From Candidatus Thorarchaeota archaeon (GTDB lineage Archaea; Asgardarchaeota; Thorarchaeia; Thorarchaeales; Thorarchaeaceae): a stretch of 49,224 nt of DNA. The notes below the pieces were generated by a model. The model was not told where the DNA came from and ran no database searches. It worked only from the letters and a program-made list of their open reading frames with translations. The stretch lies in contig JAEOTX010000100.1 of the NCBI GenBank assembly GCA_016839605.1, positions 1-49,224 of the forward strand, read 5' to 3'. Shown in pieces: positions 1-8,509 of this stretch (position 1 is the first letter of the stretch; every line of letters begins with the position of its first letter). The translations under genes and the position numbers were made by a program.

Positions 1-75
1 CGAGTCAATAAGGACGGAAGTGTCTTGGATTCCAAGCAAAAGAAGGCTGGCGATTATTACTACATTGGGACATAG
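1..75 (+). CDS. C-terminal end of a truncated upstream gene
   Basis: An open frame enters the window at base 1 and runs 24 codons to a TAG at 73-75. The tail reads RVNKDGSVLDSKQKKAGDYYYIGT. It is too short to assign a family. The reading frame is the only one that stays open to a clean stop before the next gene's leader. It lies on the same strand as the DUF1847 gene about 75 bp downstream and could share a transcript with it. Confidence 0.45.
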   Translation, partial: RVNKDGSVLDSKQKKAGDYYYIGT

Positions 76-150
76 TTCTTTCCGTTTTCTTCAAGCAATC
101 TAGGAAGATTCAAGATATCGTTTCAGTCGAGCTATGCTTGAGGCAGAAAC

Positions 151-792
151 ATGGTCAAATGCACTAGCTGTGGAAAGTGGAGCTGTAGAACAGGAGACCT
201 GGACAAGCTCCCAACCCAAGGGTTCTGTCCAATGGTAGAGCATGAAGACGCCTTGGTACGTGCGCGGAATCTCTACGATGATCCAACTACAAGAAGAATA
301 TCACAAGAAGCAGCGAGGGTCGAGGCCATTGGTTATTGCGAGTGGTCACGCGTGGAAGAAACAATGGAGTTCGCAAAGCGTATAGGTGCTAAGAAACTCG
401 GGATTGCATACTGCATCGGTTTGAAGCGTGAAGCAGCAATTTTAGCCAGAATCTACGAAAAGAACGGATTTGAGGCGGCATCGGTCTGTTGCAAGACTGG
501 CAGTATTCCTAAGGAGGAGGTTGGTCTTAAGGACGAGGATAAAATCCGGCCCGGCACCTATGAAACGGTCTGTAATCCAATAGGACAAGCAGAGGTGTTG
601 AACGCTGAAGAGACAGACTTGAATGTTATCGTGGGTCTCTGTGTAGGTCATGATTCCCTTTTCATTAAGCACTCCAACGCACTTGTTACATGTCTTGTCA
701 CTAAAGATCGTGTCTTGGCTCACAATCCAGTTGGAGCACTGTATACCTCGGAGTCATATTACAGAAAGAAGGTTTTCGAGAGGGACACGTGA
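151..792 (+). CDS. DUF1847 family cysteine-rich metal-binding protein
   Basis: This 213-aa soluble protein matches the DUF1847 family of presumed metal-binding proteins, whose function is unknown. It opens with a CTSCGKWSC cluster. It carries further cysteines through the middle (a CC pair near residue 113) and has the family-typical GLCVGHDSLFIKHS stretch near residue 163. The length is normal for the family and no signal peptide is visible. The convergent uridine phosphorylase gene ends 4 bp after its stop. A redox or metal-sensing role has been suggested for such proteins, but nothing here proves it. Confidence 0.8.
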   Translation: MVKCTSCGKWSCRTGDLDKLPTQGFCPMVEHEDALVRARNLYDDPTTRRISQEAARVEAIGYCEWSRVEETMEFAKRIGAKKLGIAYCIGLKREAAILARIYEKNGFEAASVCCKTGSIPKEEVGLKDEDKIRPGTYETVCNPIGQAEVLNAEETDLNVIVGLCVGHDSLFIKHSNALVTCLVTKDRVLAHNPVGALYTSESYYRKKVFERDT

Positions 793-796
793 CATT

Positions 797-1630
797 CTAC
801 CGCTTGTGGCCACGCATCCAGTAGTCCTTACCTGCGATTGCCTTTTCCTCGTCCATCTCTGCTAGTATCTTCACAGCTTCATTCCCACAGGCAATTACAT
901 CTTCTTCTCCTGCGACTGCAAACTTATCCCTGATCCTATTGGCATACACCGCACAAACAACACCTGATCTGAAACCAAAGATGTTTGTTAGAGTGAAGAT
1001 GGTAGCAGCCTCCATCTCAAAATTCGCCACGTTCGCCTTTTGGAGGTCTTCAATCAGAGTTTCGCTGAAGCTCTGTGTATAGCCATTGAAGCCTGGCCGA
1101 GACTGGCCAAGATAGAACGAGTCTGTTGAGGCTGATATTCCTAGGTGATACTTCATACCTAGAGTGTCCGCAGCTTCTACCAGCGCCATGACCACCTCAT
1201 ATGATGCGCTTGCAGGGAACTCAGGTCTAACATATTGCCTACTCGTGCCATCAAGTCTGACAGCACCTGTAGAAATAATCAAGTCCCCTATCTCTATCTC
1301 CTCTTTGAGAGTGGCACACGATCCCACACGGATGAAGTTCTTGACACCTACGTTTGCCAGTTCTTCAACAGCAATCGCTGTGCCTGGACCCCCAATGCCC
1401 GTTGAACAGGCTGAGATTGGTGTCCCCTTAAACACCCCTGTGTGAGTCACGTACTGCCTATGAGCTGCAACTTCCTGAAATGAGTCCCAATTAGAGCTTA
1501 TCTTTGCCACTCGTTGAGGGTCTCCAGGGAGCAGCACGGTCTCTGCAACCTCTCCTGGTTTCACCTCGATATGGTATTGCTCGCGCTCAGCAGTTTCAGG
1601 TCTTCGTGCAGAAACTGTGTCTTTCGGCAT
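797..1630 (-). CDS. udp: uridine phosphorylase (PNP/UDP family)
   Basis: This 277-aa protein of the PNP_UDP_1 nucleoside phosphorylase family probably cleaves uridine with phosphate to uracil and ribose-1-phosphate in pyrimidine salvage. Visible motifs are the N-terminal phosphate-site LLPGDPQRV, the glycine-rich STGIGGPG, the RVGSC segment, and the NFEMEAAT stretch that contacts the ribose. These fit uridine phosphorylase better than purine phosphorylase, though substrate preference cannot be fixed from sequence alone. It is transcribed divergently from the FBP aldolase/phosphatase gene across a 217-bp spacer. Confidence 0.85.
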   Translation of the reverse strand: MPKDTVSARRPETAEREQYHIEVKPGEVAETVLLPGDPQRVAKISSNWDSFQEVAAHRQYVTHTGVFKGTPISACSTGIGGPGTAIAVEELANVGVKNFIRVGSCATLKEEIEIGDLIISTGAVRLDGTSRQYVRPEFPASASYEVVMALVEAADTLGMKYHLGISASTDSFYLGQSRPGFNGYTQSFSETLIEDLQKANVANFEMEAATIFTLTNIFGFRSGVVCAVYANRIRDKFAVAGEEDVIACGNEAVKILAEMDEEKAIAGKDYWMRGHKR

Positions 1631-1847
1631 GATTATCCCTTCTGTCTCATCATTACTAGGCTATTTGAGTTTCGGGCCTTCCAACACATCATTTACACTA
1701 CCAACAAACTATTATACGTCCATAGAATATTTGCTCTTCGTTCGGGATAGGGTTTCCGAAACATCTATTACAAACTCCAAAGGGGCCCAATCCTGTCAGA
1801 GGGTAACTGATGCCCTCTAAACAATCTGGAAACGGAGCGAGAATAGA
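1631..1847. promoter_or_regulatory. divergent intergenic region between udp and fbp
   Basis: This 217-bp spacer should hold two back-to-back promoters. On the minus strand a TATA-like tataata (about 1708-1715) could serve udp. On the plus side, two short inverted repeats lie in what would be the fbp leader: TTCGG...CCGAA at 1741-1760 and AGAGGG...CCCTCT at 1798-1818. Their role is not known. No convincing small gene was found. Confidence 0.35.
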
Positions 1848-2996
1848 TTGGTTGAAACCACCATTAGCGTGATCAAAGCCGACATTGGTTCGTTGGCTGG
1901 TCATGTTGTAGTACCCGATTTCCTGCTTGAGTTCGCTAGAAAGGAGCTAAAGGCAGGTGTGGAAAAGAAGATCATCAACGACTTTCATGTAACACATGCT
2001 GGAGATGATTTAGAGCTAATTATGACCCACTTCAAGGGTGAGAATAACGAAGAGGTCCACCGCTTAGCTTTTGACACATTCATGAAGGGAACCGAGCTGG
2101 CTCGTGAGAAGAAGATCTATGCTGCGGGACAAGACATCCTTTCAGACACCTTCAGTGGTAATGTCAAAGGGATGGGCCCTGGTTCAGCAGAGATGACTAT
2201 CGAGGAACGAAAGTCTGAGCCTTTTGCAATCTTCATGGCCGATAAGACCGAGCCTGGGGCATTCAATCTACCCCTGTTCAAGATATTCGCTGACCCGTTC
2301 AATACTGCAGGACTCATTATTGATCCAAACCTTCACGATGGCTTCACATTCGTGGTCCAAGACATCATGAAGGATGTACCATGCTTCGTTGACATGAAAT
2401 GTCCTGAGGAGATGTACGACTTGCTTGCTCTTCTCGGGAGTACTGGAACCTTTACAATAAAGAAGATCTATCGTGCAGACGGTATGGTCTGTGCGTCTGT
2501 CAGTACAGACAAACTTCACGCCGTAGCAGGCAAGTATGTTGGAAAAGACGACCCTGTTGCAATTATCCGGGCACACTCAGGTCTTCCAGCGATGGGAGAA
2601 GTGCTTGAAGCCTTCACAATTCCTCATCTAGTCGCTGGTTGGATGCGCGGCTCACATGCTGGGCCCTTGCTTCCTGTTGCACTAAAGGACTCAAGGTGTA
2701 CCAGATTTGATGGCCCGCCTCGTGTTATCGGTCTGGGCTTCCAGGTTTCTAATGGAATGCTTGTTGGTCCCATTGATCTATTTGACGACATTGCGTTTGA
2801 CATCACTCGCCAGCGTGGAATGGAGATTGCAGACTATCTTCGGCAACATGGACCATTCGAGTTCCATCGGCTATCATCGGATCGGATGGAGTATAGTACA
2901 CTGCCAAAGGTGCTCGACAAGTGTAGTACTCGTTTCACCGAAGAAGAGATAGTCCCAACAGGCAAAGCCAAGGATACTTCTGACTCTGCAGAGTAG
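1848..2996 (+). CDS. fbp: bifunctional fructose-1,6-bisphosphate aldolase/phosphatase
   Basis: This is the archaeal-type (class V) FBP aldolase/phosphatase, 382 aa, which condenses DHAP with GAP and dephosphorylates the product to fructose-6-phosphate. It makes gluconeogenesis one-way. The N-terminal TISVIKADIGS and the central GMGPGSAEMTIEER are characteristic of the family. A Tyr-x-x-Lys pair (about Y230 and K233, in GKYVGKDDP) sits where the Schiff-base lysine and its partner tyrosine are expected. The TTG start at 1848 is preceded by a GGAGCGA-like ribosome site. A strong hairpin with a T-rich tail follows the stop. TPI is encoded 1.6 kb downstream, so two enzymes of the triose-to-hexose route are close together. 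Confidence 0.93.
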   Translation: MVETTISVIKADIGSLAGHVVVPDFLLEFARKELKAGVEKKIINDFHVTHAGDDLELIMTHFKGENNEEVHRLAFDTFMKGTELAREKKIYAAGQDILSDTFSGNVKGMGPGSAEMTIEERKSEPFAIFMADKTEPGAFNLPLFKIFADPFNTAGLIIDPNLHDGFTFVVQDIMKDVPCFVDMKCPEEMYDLLALLGSTGTFTIKKIYRADGMVCASVSTDKLHAVAGKYVGKDDPVAIIRAHSGLPAMGEVLEAFTIPHLVAGWMRGSHAGPLLPVALKDSRCTRFDGPPRVIGLGFQVSNGMLVGPIDLFDDIAFDITRQRGMEIADYLRQHGPFEFHRLSSDRMEYSTLPKVLDKCSTRFTEEEIVPTGKAKDTSDSAE

Positions 2997-2998
2997 AT

Positions 2999-3025
2999 GC
3001 GGGACAGAAGTCCCGCTTTCTCTTT
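2999..3025 (+). terminator. hairpin plus T-rich tail after fbp
   Basis: GCGGGAC and GTCCCGC form a perfect 7-bp stem around an AGAA loop. The stem is followed directly by TTTCTCTTT. It lies 3 bp past the fbp stop and before the convergent parvulin gene. Confidence 0.7.
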
Positions 3026-3037
3026 GATTCCCGAGAA

Positions 3038-3355
3038 TCAACCTGTTCTCTTGATTATATGATAACCAAATTCAGTTTTGACTGGATCTGTGGTCATAGC
3101 TCCAATATTGAGAGCATAGACCGCCTTTTCAAACTCTTTCACCATCTCTCCTCTACCAAAGCAACCAAGGTTCCCACCACGCTTCTTCGAAGAACAATCA
3201 CTGTATTGCTTACAGAGAGCTGCGAAGTCTTCTCCCTCCCTAATTCTGCTGATTATCTCAAGCGCCTGACTATGCTTCTTAACCAGAATATGGCTGGCAC
3301 ATACCTTGCCTCCTCCACCGCCCTTCTTCTTCTTGGCTTTGCTCTTCTTGCCCAT
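3038..3355 (-). CDS. parvulin-type peptidyl-prolyl isomerase with basic tail
   Basis: This 105-aa single-domain parvulin (PpiC/Pin rotamase fold) would catalyse cis-trans isomerisation of prolyl bonds. After a lysine/glycine-rich tail of about 17 residues (GKKSKAKKKKGGGGGK) the domain runs ASHILVKKH, a FAALCKQYSDCSSKKRGGNLG segment and the C-terminal VKTEFGYHII. The glycine/lysine-rich tail and lack of a WW domain resemble eukaryotic Par14/PIN4 more than Pin1. There is no signal peptide, so it is cytoplasmic. It is convergent with fbp and separated from it by a terminator hairpin. Confidence 0.88.
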   Translation of the reverse strand: MGKKSKAKKKKGGGGGKVCASHILVKKHSQALEIISRIREGEDFAALCKQYSDCSSKKRGGNLGCFGRGEMVKEFEKAVYALNIGAMTTDPVKTEFGYHIIKRTG

Positions 3356-3409
3356 GTGTCACACCACAAAAGCCCTTGGAAAACATCGCAATAAGCACTA
3401 CGATACTGG

Positions 3410-3511
3410 ATGTCAGTTGTAGACAGGGTTCTGCCTCTCTCCTCGACAAAAGAGGCACATGAGATTCTGGAATGTGGAGAGCAATTTGGGAAGATTGTTC
3501 TAGTTCAATAG
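3410..3511 (+). pseudogene. 3' remnant of a quinone oxidoreductase/alcohol dehydrogenase-like gene
   Basis: The frame from 3410 reads MSVVDRVLPLSSTKEAHEIL... and ends GKIVLVQ before a TAG at 3509. This matches the usual C-terminus of MDR-superfamily zinc-type alcohol dehydrogenases and quinone reductases (pattern DRV.PL..A.EAH...E.G...GKIVL). Only about 33 codons survive. An in-frame TAA lies 18 bp upstream of the ATG, and the parvulin gene's 5' end occupies the space beyond. It is best read as the leftover 3' end of a deleted gene. The alternative, a chance match, seems unlikely given the co-linear residues. Confidence 0.65.
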
Positions 3512-3614
3512 AACGCGGCTTTCATTCTGGATAGAGAGCGAGTAATACCGTGGTGTCAATCTGGAAATGACACGCTTTCATTAGCGTGTTTGCCACCTAC
3601 ATGGTTGGTCAAGA

Positions 3615-3845
3615 ATGAAAGTAGTTACGATTTGCCTGCCTGAATCTTATGTCGATGGCTTGGACAAGCTCATTGGCCAAAGCAAATACCCTAACCGCTC
3701 TGAGGTAATCAGAATTGCTATTCGCGACCTCCTTGTGGATGAGTTGTGGGGAGACCGAACCCAATCGAAATCTATTCCACTAATTGCCCAACTGCAAGAA
3801 CTAGCCTCTGCCCAAAAGATGACTCCTGCTGATCCATCGACCTAG
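3615..3845 (+). CDS. ribbon-helix-helix (CopG/NikR-like) transcription regulator
   Basis: This 76-aa protein has an N-terminal ribbon-helix-helix fold. It starts with a beta strand (KVVTICLPESYV) that would pair in the dimer and bind the DNA major groove, then two helices around SKYPNRSEVIRIAIRDLLVDEL. It lacks the C-terminal ACT-like nickel domain of full NikR, so it is a minimal RHH repressor or activator with unknown targets. It sits alone, downstream of a dehydrogenase gene remnant and upstream of an acidic protein. The 5' spacer contains no other gene. Confidence 0.8.
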   Translation: MKVVTICLPESYVDGLDKLIGQSKYPNRSEVIRIAIRDLLVDELWGDRTQSKSIPLIAQLQELASAQKMTPADPST

Positions 3846-3960
3846 TTGTACAATCAAATTACCTTTTTCTGTAAGTACTGTCTTTCGAACTCTGTCGACT
3901 TATTTCAGCGACAAAGGGAACTAATCGTGAATTTAGAAAGTCGACCTTTCAAAGGAGACC

Positions 3961-4554
3961 GTGCGCAAGATGGAAAGAATCAAGAAACTATTTGGTCGTG
4001 ACGAAGAGGAAGAAGAAGTAAAAGAAGCTCCTGCTGCTGAGGAAGCTGCTCCAGAGGAAGCAGCAGCACCTGCTGAGGTTATTGAGGAAGTAGCTGAGCC
4101 TGAGCCAGAAGTAGCTGCAGAGCCAGATGAACCATTCCCAGTTGATGGAGCTGCTACAATTCCATACCATTCAGAGATCACAGACCGATTGCAGTATATG
4201 TTCAATGATTCTAACATCGCCGCGAATATAGAGGGGACTGATAAGTTCACAATCGAATTCATGGCTATGGGTGAACGATTCAATTTCATCAAAGAAGCTC
4301 TGAGCGAAGTCAAGTATGGAATAGGGTCAGCGTCTGATGAGGATGTCTTCATACGTATCTCAAATGATGCTGTAGCGGAGTTGCTGAGTGCGCCTAACTT
4401 TGAGGAGTTCAGAAAAATATACATGAAATATTATAGGAGTCCTGATGCTGGGAAATTCGTCAAGATTGAGCTTCGCAAGGACCTTGTTTGGATGAACCGC
4501 CATGGATATGCTCGGGTTCCTCTTCTGAAGCTCTTAGTTGGTCAGGTCCGATAA
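3961..4554 (+). CDS. protein with acidic Ala/Glu-rich N-terminus and unknown C-terminal domain
   Basis: This 197-aa protein is of unknown function. After a short basic start (MERIKKLFGRDEE), residues about 15-65 are an alanine/glutamate/proline low-complexity linker. Residues about 70-197 form a compact mixed alpha/beta domain ending in VPLLKLLVGQVR. The segment IRISNDAVAELLSAPNFEEF faintly recalls SCP2-like domains, but I would not assign that family. The start is ambiguous. The GTG at 3961 follows AAAGGAGACC at only 3 nt, while the ATG at 3970 has a 12-nt spacing. The large antisense ORF over the Ala/Glu region is a compositional shadow. Confidence 0.65.
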   Translation: MRKMERIKKLFGRDEEEEEVKEAPAAEEAAPEEAAAPAEVIEEVAEPEPEVAAEPDEPFPVDGAATIPYHSEITDRLQYMFNDSNIAANIEGTDKFTIEFMAMGERFNFIKEALSEVKYGIGSASDEDVFIRISNDAVAELLSAPNFEEFRKIYMKYYRSPDAGKFVKIELRKDLVWMNRHGYARVPLLKLLVGQVR

Positions 4555-4623
4555 ATCTCCGATCAATAAGCAACACAACTTATTAGCGGTTGCTACTCGA
4601 ATCCTCTGCCCAAGGCGCCATAG

Positions 4624-5334
<711 letters not shown>

Positions 5335-5390
5335 TCCATTCCGGTTCATTTTTCACGGGATCCCTTGCCATCCAGACTTGGCGATTGTAG

Positions 5391-6272
5391 GTGAAAGTGA
5401 CACTAGAATGCGCTCATTGTTTGCTTGAGAGAGCAATAAATCAGGTGAAGTTAGCAACAGATGATCCAGAAATGCAGATGAATGTGACTACGGCCATGCT
5501 TGATTTCCTTAGTAAGAGCTTCAATATGGACGCTGTTCCTAGTCATATTGGCACTGACCGTGACCTCTTGGTCCAAGAAATGACTGGAAAAGACCCCTAT
5601 GCAGAGCTCAAACGCGTTTCGAATGCTATGGCACTGGAAATCTTTCCAGATCTAAGGCAGCTTGTGGACGAATTTTCTGGTACTGCAGGTAGGTTCAGGA
5701 GAGCCACGCTCATTGCAGCAGCAGCTAATGCAATCGAATTCGATGTGTCTGGACGGGACTTTGATTTGGATGAACTCAGAGGAATCATTGAGCGTGTTGA
5801 ATCTGATCTTGCGGTCGATGAAGTGGATGATTTCATGCACCTTTGTCAGGACACAAAAGAAGTCCTATACCTGTTGGACAATGCAGGAGAAGTTGTCCTA
5901 GATATGATTCTGATTTCTGAGATCAAGAAACTCGGACCGAAAGTGGTTGCAGTAGCAAAGGGGGGACCTATTCTAAATGATGCCACTATGATTGATGCCG
6001 AGGAGGTTGGTCTCGATGGATGCGCGGACAAGGTGATTCATACTGGTGCCGCGGCAATCGGAGTCAATCTTGAAAGAAACTCCGAAGAGTTCCTTTCAGT
6101 TTTCCGTAATGCCGAACTGATAGTGGCTAAGGGGATGGGCAACTTTGAGTCGTTAACAGAAATGAAGCCTCATTGCCCAATTGTACATATCCTCAGAACA
6201 AAATGTCCTCCAGTAGCCCAACATGTAGGAACAGGTCTCAATCGGAATGTTGTTCTTGTGAGAAGACCTTGA
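5391..6272 (+). CDS. DUF89/ARMT1-like metal-dependent damage-control phosphatase
   Basis: This 293-aa protein belongs to the DUF89 family, whose characterised members are metal-dependent phosphatases acting on damaged or surplus phosphorylated sugars and metabolites. The N-terminal CAHCLLERAINQ has the Cys-x2-Cys typical of the family's stand-alone prokaryotic subgroup. The catalytic region reads YLLDNAGEVVLDMILI. It is followed by VAVAKGGPILNDATMIDAEEVGL and AKGMGNFESLTE, which carry the metal and phosphate ligands. It starts with GTG at 5391 and lies 56 bp downstream of TPI on the same strand. A role clearing side products of triose/hexose phosphate metabolism would fit but is inference. 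Confidence 0.85.
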   Translation: MKVTLECAHCLLERAINQVKLATDDPEMQMNVTTAMLDFLSKSFNMDAVPSHIGTDRDLLVQEMTGKDPYAELKRVSNAMALEIFPDLRQLVDEFSGTAGRFRRATLIAAAANAIEFDVSGRDFDLDELRGIIERVESDLAVDEVDDFMHLCQDTKEVLYLLDNAGEVVLDMILISEIKKLGPKVVAVAKGGPILNDATMIDAEEVGLDGCADKVIHTGAAAIGVNLERNSEEFLSVFRNAELIVAKGMGNFESLTEMKPHCPIVHILRTKCPPVAQHVGTGLNRNVVLVRRP

Positions 6273-6290
6273 TGGACGCACTTTCTAGGA

Positions 6291-7115
6291 TTAGCCCTTT
6301 GAGAGAGTCTTAGTTACAGAATCTGATTTTGTATACTCGATTTTAAGATCGGGAAATTGCAGGCTGAGTTGATGTTTCAAGCGGTTCATACCCGGCTCTT
6401 CAGTGACAAATGCTCCTGCTTCATAGATTTGCAATCCTTCTTCAGCAGCCAATAGTCTTACCTCAGGAGATAGCTCACCGGTGACTACTGTAGTGATGTT
6501 TTGCTTTTTAGCAGCCAAAATCTCTGGAACATCCAAAAGACTTCCTGGAAAAACCAGAGTCCGACCCACCTCTTCATCAAGGTCTCCTGAGAACTTGACG
6601 AATTCAATACCAAGTTTTTCAGTCAGTTGATTCGCAAACAGTGAATGATTCATGCTGCTTTTGGGTTGGAATATTCGACCTGCAGGAACAAGATCTCCTG
6701 TGTCTCCCATTACTAAGAACTCGTCAGTCTTGCTATATCCTAAGGCTTCGACAAGCGCGTCCGCAATTCCGTCTCGGGCGCAGATCCATGAACTTCCAAG
6801 TATGTAGCTCGAGATGTAGTTCTTAGTCAGAAGACGTACTCGGATCAGATCAAGACCTGAAAGCCTGTCAATCGCGAATGGGAATAGTGGGCAATGAGTC
6901 ACAAGCAGATTCGCCTTGTCTTGAGTGGCCTTAGCTACCACTCTTCCAGAGGGATATGTGGCTATGATGACTCTGTTGACCGTCGTTTTCTCCTGTTCAT
7001 TTTCTGTCTGGGGGCCAATCTCAACTCTCGAAGGAAGACCACCGAATACTAGATGCGGTGGGGCAATCATCTCGAGATGCTTCACGATTGTCAGTAGAGT
7101 AGTCACTTGCAACAC
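6291..7115 (-). CDS. NIF3/DUF34-like protein with eroded metal site
   Basis: This 274-aa protein has the layout of the NIF3 (GTP cyclohydrolase I type 2-like, DUF34) family. It starts with a helix, has LLVTHCPLFPF about 100 residues in, and ends with VTGELSPEVRLLAAEEGLQIYEAGAFVTEE. In canonical members the first motif is THHPL and the last is a GH..tE segment, both supplying dimetal ligands. Here the second His of the first motif is Cys and the later His is Ala, so metal binding is probably altered. The family has no settled function. The start is GTG at 7115; a downstream GTG at about 7104, with AGGTG 6 nt ahead, is a good alternative. It is convergent with the DUF89 gene. Confidence 0.75.
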   Translation of the reverse strand: MLQVTTLLTIVKHLEMIAPPHLVFGGLPSRVEIGPQTENEQEKTTVNRVIIATYPSGRVVAKATQDKANLLVTHCPLFPFAIDRLSGLDLIRVRLLTKNYISSYILGSSWICARDGIADALVEALGYSKTDEFLVMGDTGDLVPAGRIFQPKSSMNHSLFANQLTEKLGIEFVKFSGDLDEEVGRTLVFPGSLLDVPEILAAKKQNITTVVTGELSPEVRLLAAEEGLQIYEAGAFVTEEPGMNRLKHQLSLQFPDLKIEYTKSDSVTKTLSKG

Positions 7116-7202
7116 CTGATTAGATTGTTAGATGCACAACATGCTAGTTCAGGGATACCCCTGTCTTATTCTTTGTCATGAATAGGAGTAACAGACTAGA
7201 AT

Positions 7203-7646
7203 CTATTCCTCTATATCCTCGTCGTCTATTATCTCATCATCATAGGAATAGAGGTCTTCGAGTTCTTTGTCAATAGCTTCGGGTTCCGGCTCATCCTCAA
7301 TGACCTCAAGTTCCGGCTCTTTTTCAGGCGCTTCCTCAACGACTTCCAGTTCTGGCTCCTCGTCAATGACCTCAAGTTCAGGTTCTTCTTCCATGACCTC
7401 AATTTCGGGTTCCTGATCGATGACTTCCAGCTCTGGTTCTTTCTTCTTCTTTGGAGCCTTCTTCTTAGGCTTGGCCTTCTCCTTCTTCTCGGTCACAACC
7501 TGTGCGGAGGGCTTCTTCTTGAATGACCAGTATTCTGTTCGTGCTTTGCGATGCTTACGCAATTTTCTGAAGTCTACCTGCTGTGGATTCTGAGTCTTTC
7601 TAATACGTATCAGGTTTCGCTTTGCAGTCTTCTCTTTGTTGACCAT
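7203..7646 (-). CDS. basic N-terminus plus acidic nonapeptide-repeat protein
   Basis: I do not recognise this 147-aa protein. Residues 1-50 are strongly basic (KRNLIRIRKTQ, KLRKHRKAR) and are followed by a lysine/proline block (KAKPKKKAPKKKKEP). The rest is built from imperfect nine-residue repeats of the type EPELEVIDE, repeated about six times, and ends in an acidic tail (DDEIIDDEDIEE). The charge polarity suggests an intrinsically disordered nucleic-acid or ribosome-associated protein, but that is inference. The ATG start has GGTGAG 7 nt upstream on the minus strand. Unequal repeat exchange could easily change its length between strains. Confidence 0.65.
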   Translation of the reverse strand: MVNKEKTAKRNLIRIRKTQNPQQVDFRKLRKHRKARTEYWSFKKKPSAQVVTEKKEKAKPKKKAPKKKKEPELEVIDQEPEIEVMEEEPELEVIDEEPELEVVEEAPEKEPELEVIEDEPEPEAIDKELEDLYSYDDEIIDDEDIEE

Positions 7647-7770
7647 CAGAAACTCACCGTCGCTTCTTCAGCGTGCTCCGCTGCGGCTGTTGTTATAACT
7701 GTGTCGGAGAATTATATCGGCTAGAGGAAGGCTTTTTGTTCCGGTATTGAGTGAAGTCTACTCGGAATAG

Positions 7771-8304
7771 GTGAATATCGAGATGAACCCCGCACGCAAG
7801 GATCAGACAGTCAGTATTCGAGTAAGGCTTGATAGAGCGACCCTTGATAGAATTGATGGAATCGTTGGTGAGCGGGGCCGCCAGAGATTCATCAAGGATG
7901 CCATATTCTGGAAACTTGATCAGGAGATTCCTCCTATAGTATTCGAGTTGAAAGAAAGTGTGGAGCAACTACAGGAAAGAGTTGATCATCTTGAGGGTAC
8001 TCGCTCTACCAGTGTCTATATTGGAGGTATGTCTGACACATTCAAGATGCAGGTCTGTAGAGATGATTTGGACAGGAAGATTATCGCCTACTTTCTCCAG
8101 CATGAGGGTGCATCAACACCTGAATTAGCCAAGAAGCTCCTGAATGACCCCTCAAAGCGCAAGACAATTCATGTGCGAATTCGAAAACTGAATGAGCGTT
8201 CAGAGGACATGCTCGGAAAGCGGATTCTACGGTACGAGAAGGGTGAGGTCAAGGAGAAGCGTGGTGCTTGGTGGCTTGTTGAGCCTGATCTTGTTCGGGA
8301 GTAA
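7771..8304 (+). CDS. RHH plus winged-helix two-domain regulator
   Basis: This 177-aa protein has an N-terminal ribbon-helix-helix segment (QTVSIRVRLDRATLDRIDGIV, residues about 12-45). A short coiled linker (VEQLQERVDHLEG) follows, then a C-terminal winged-helix-like domain beginning LDRKIIAYFLQHEGASTPELAKKL and ending in a basic wing (KRILRYEKGEVKEKRGAWW). It is probably a dimeric DNA-binding regulator. The GTG start at 7771 follows ATAG; an in-frame ATG lies at 7783. It is immediately upstream of the first tRNA-Arg gene, but there is no evidence that it controls it. Confidence 0.72.
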   Translation: MNIEMNPARKDQTVSIRVRLDRATLDRIDGIVGERGRQRFIKDAIFWKLDQEIPPIVFELKESVEQLQERVDHLEGTRSTSVYIGGMSDTFKMQVCRDDLDRKIIAYFLQHEGASTPELAKKLLNDPSKRKTIHVRIRKLNERSEDMLGKRILRYEKGEVKEKRGAWWLVEPDLVRE

Positions 8305-8324
8305 TCAATATCGCCTGCAGCAAA

Positions 8325-8333
8325 TCTATAAAG
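8325..8333 (+). promoter_or_regulatory. TATA box of first tRNA-Arg
   Basis: TCTATAAAG is centred 25 bp upstream of the first base of the tRNA gene, the standard archaeal TATA-to-start distance. The same TCTATAA sequence recurs at the same distance before the second tRNA-Arg. Confidence 0.75.
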
Positions 8334-8353
8334 AGCCGCCCTCGAGGAGTCTT

Positions 8354-8431
8354 GGGGCCGTAGTCTAGCCTGGATAAGGCACCAGCCTCCGGAGTTGGTA
8401 ATCCCCGGTTCGAATCCGGGCGGTCCCGCCA
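8354..8431 (+). tRNA. tRNA-Arg (anticodon CCG)
   Basis: This 78-nt gene has its 3' CCA encoded. The acceptor stem is GGGGCCG/CGGTCCC with one G-U pair. The D stem is GTCT/AGGC. The anticodon stem CCAGC/GTTGG encloses the loop CTCCGGA, giving anticodon CCG (reads CGG, Arg). The T arm is CCCGG-TTCGAAT-CCGGG. G15 in the D loop with C48 is the expected archaeosine site, and archaeosine enzymes are encoded 6 kb downstream. No intron is present. Confidence 0.96.
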
Positions 8432-8509
8432 CTATTTGTGTTCAAATCAAATCGATTGGAGTTTAAAAGCCCGGCTAAGACACACTTGTCTGACGCGAGG
8501 TCGAAATCG

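Noticed and set aside
3933-4424. Minus-strand 163-aa Ser/Ala-rich ORF
   Set aside because: It is the antisense shadow of the Ala/Glu-rich linker of the 3961 gene.
7230-7445. Possible CRISPR-like repeat array
   Set aside because: The periodicity is 27 nt with no spacers and encodes the acidic nonapeptide repeat; it is coding.
8169-8432. Minus-strand ORF beginning MAGPPGFEPGITNSGG
   Set aside because: This is the well-known spurious translation of the antisense strand of a tRNA 3' half; it covers tRNA-Arg(CCG).
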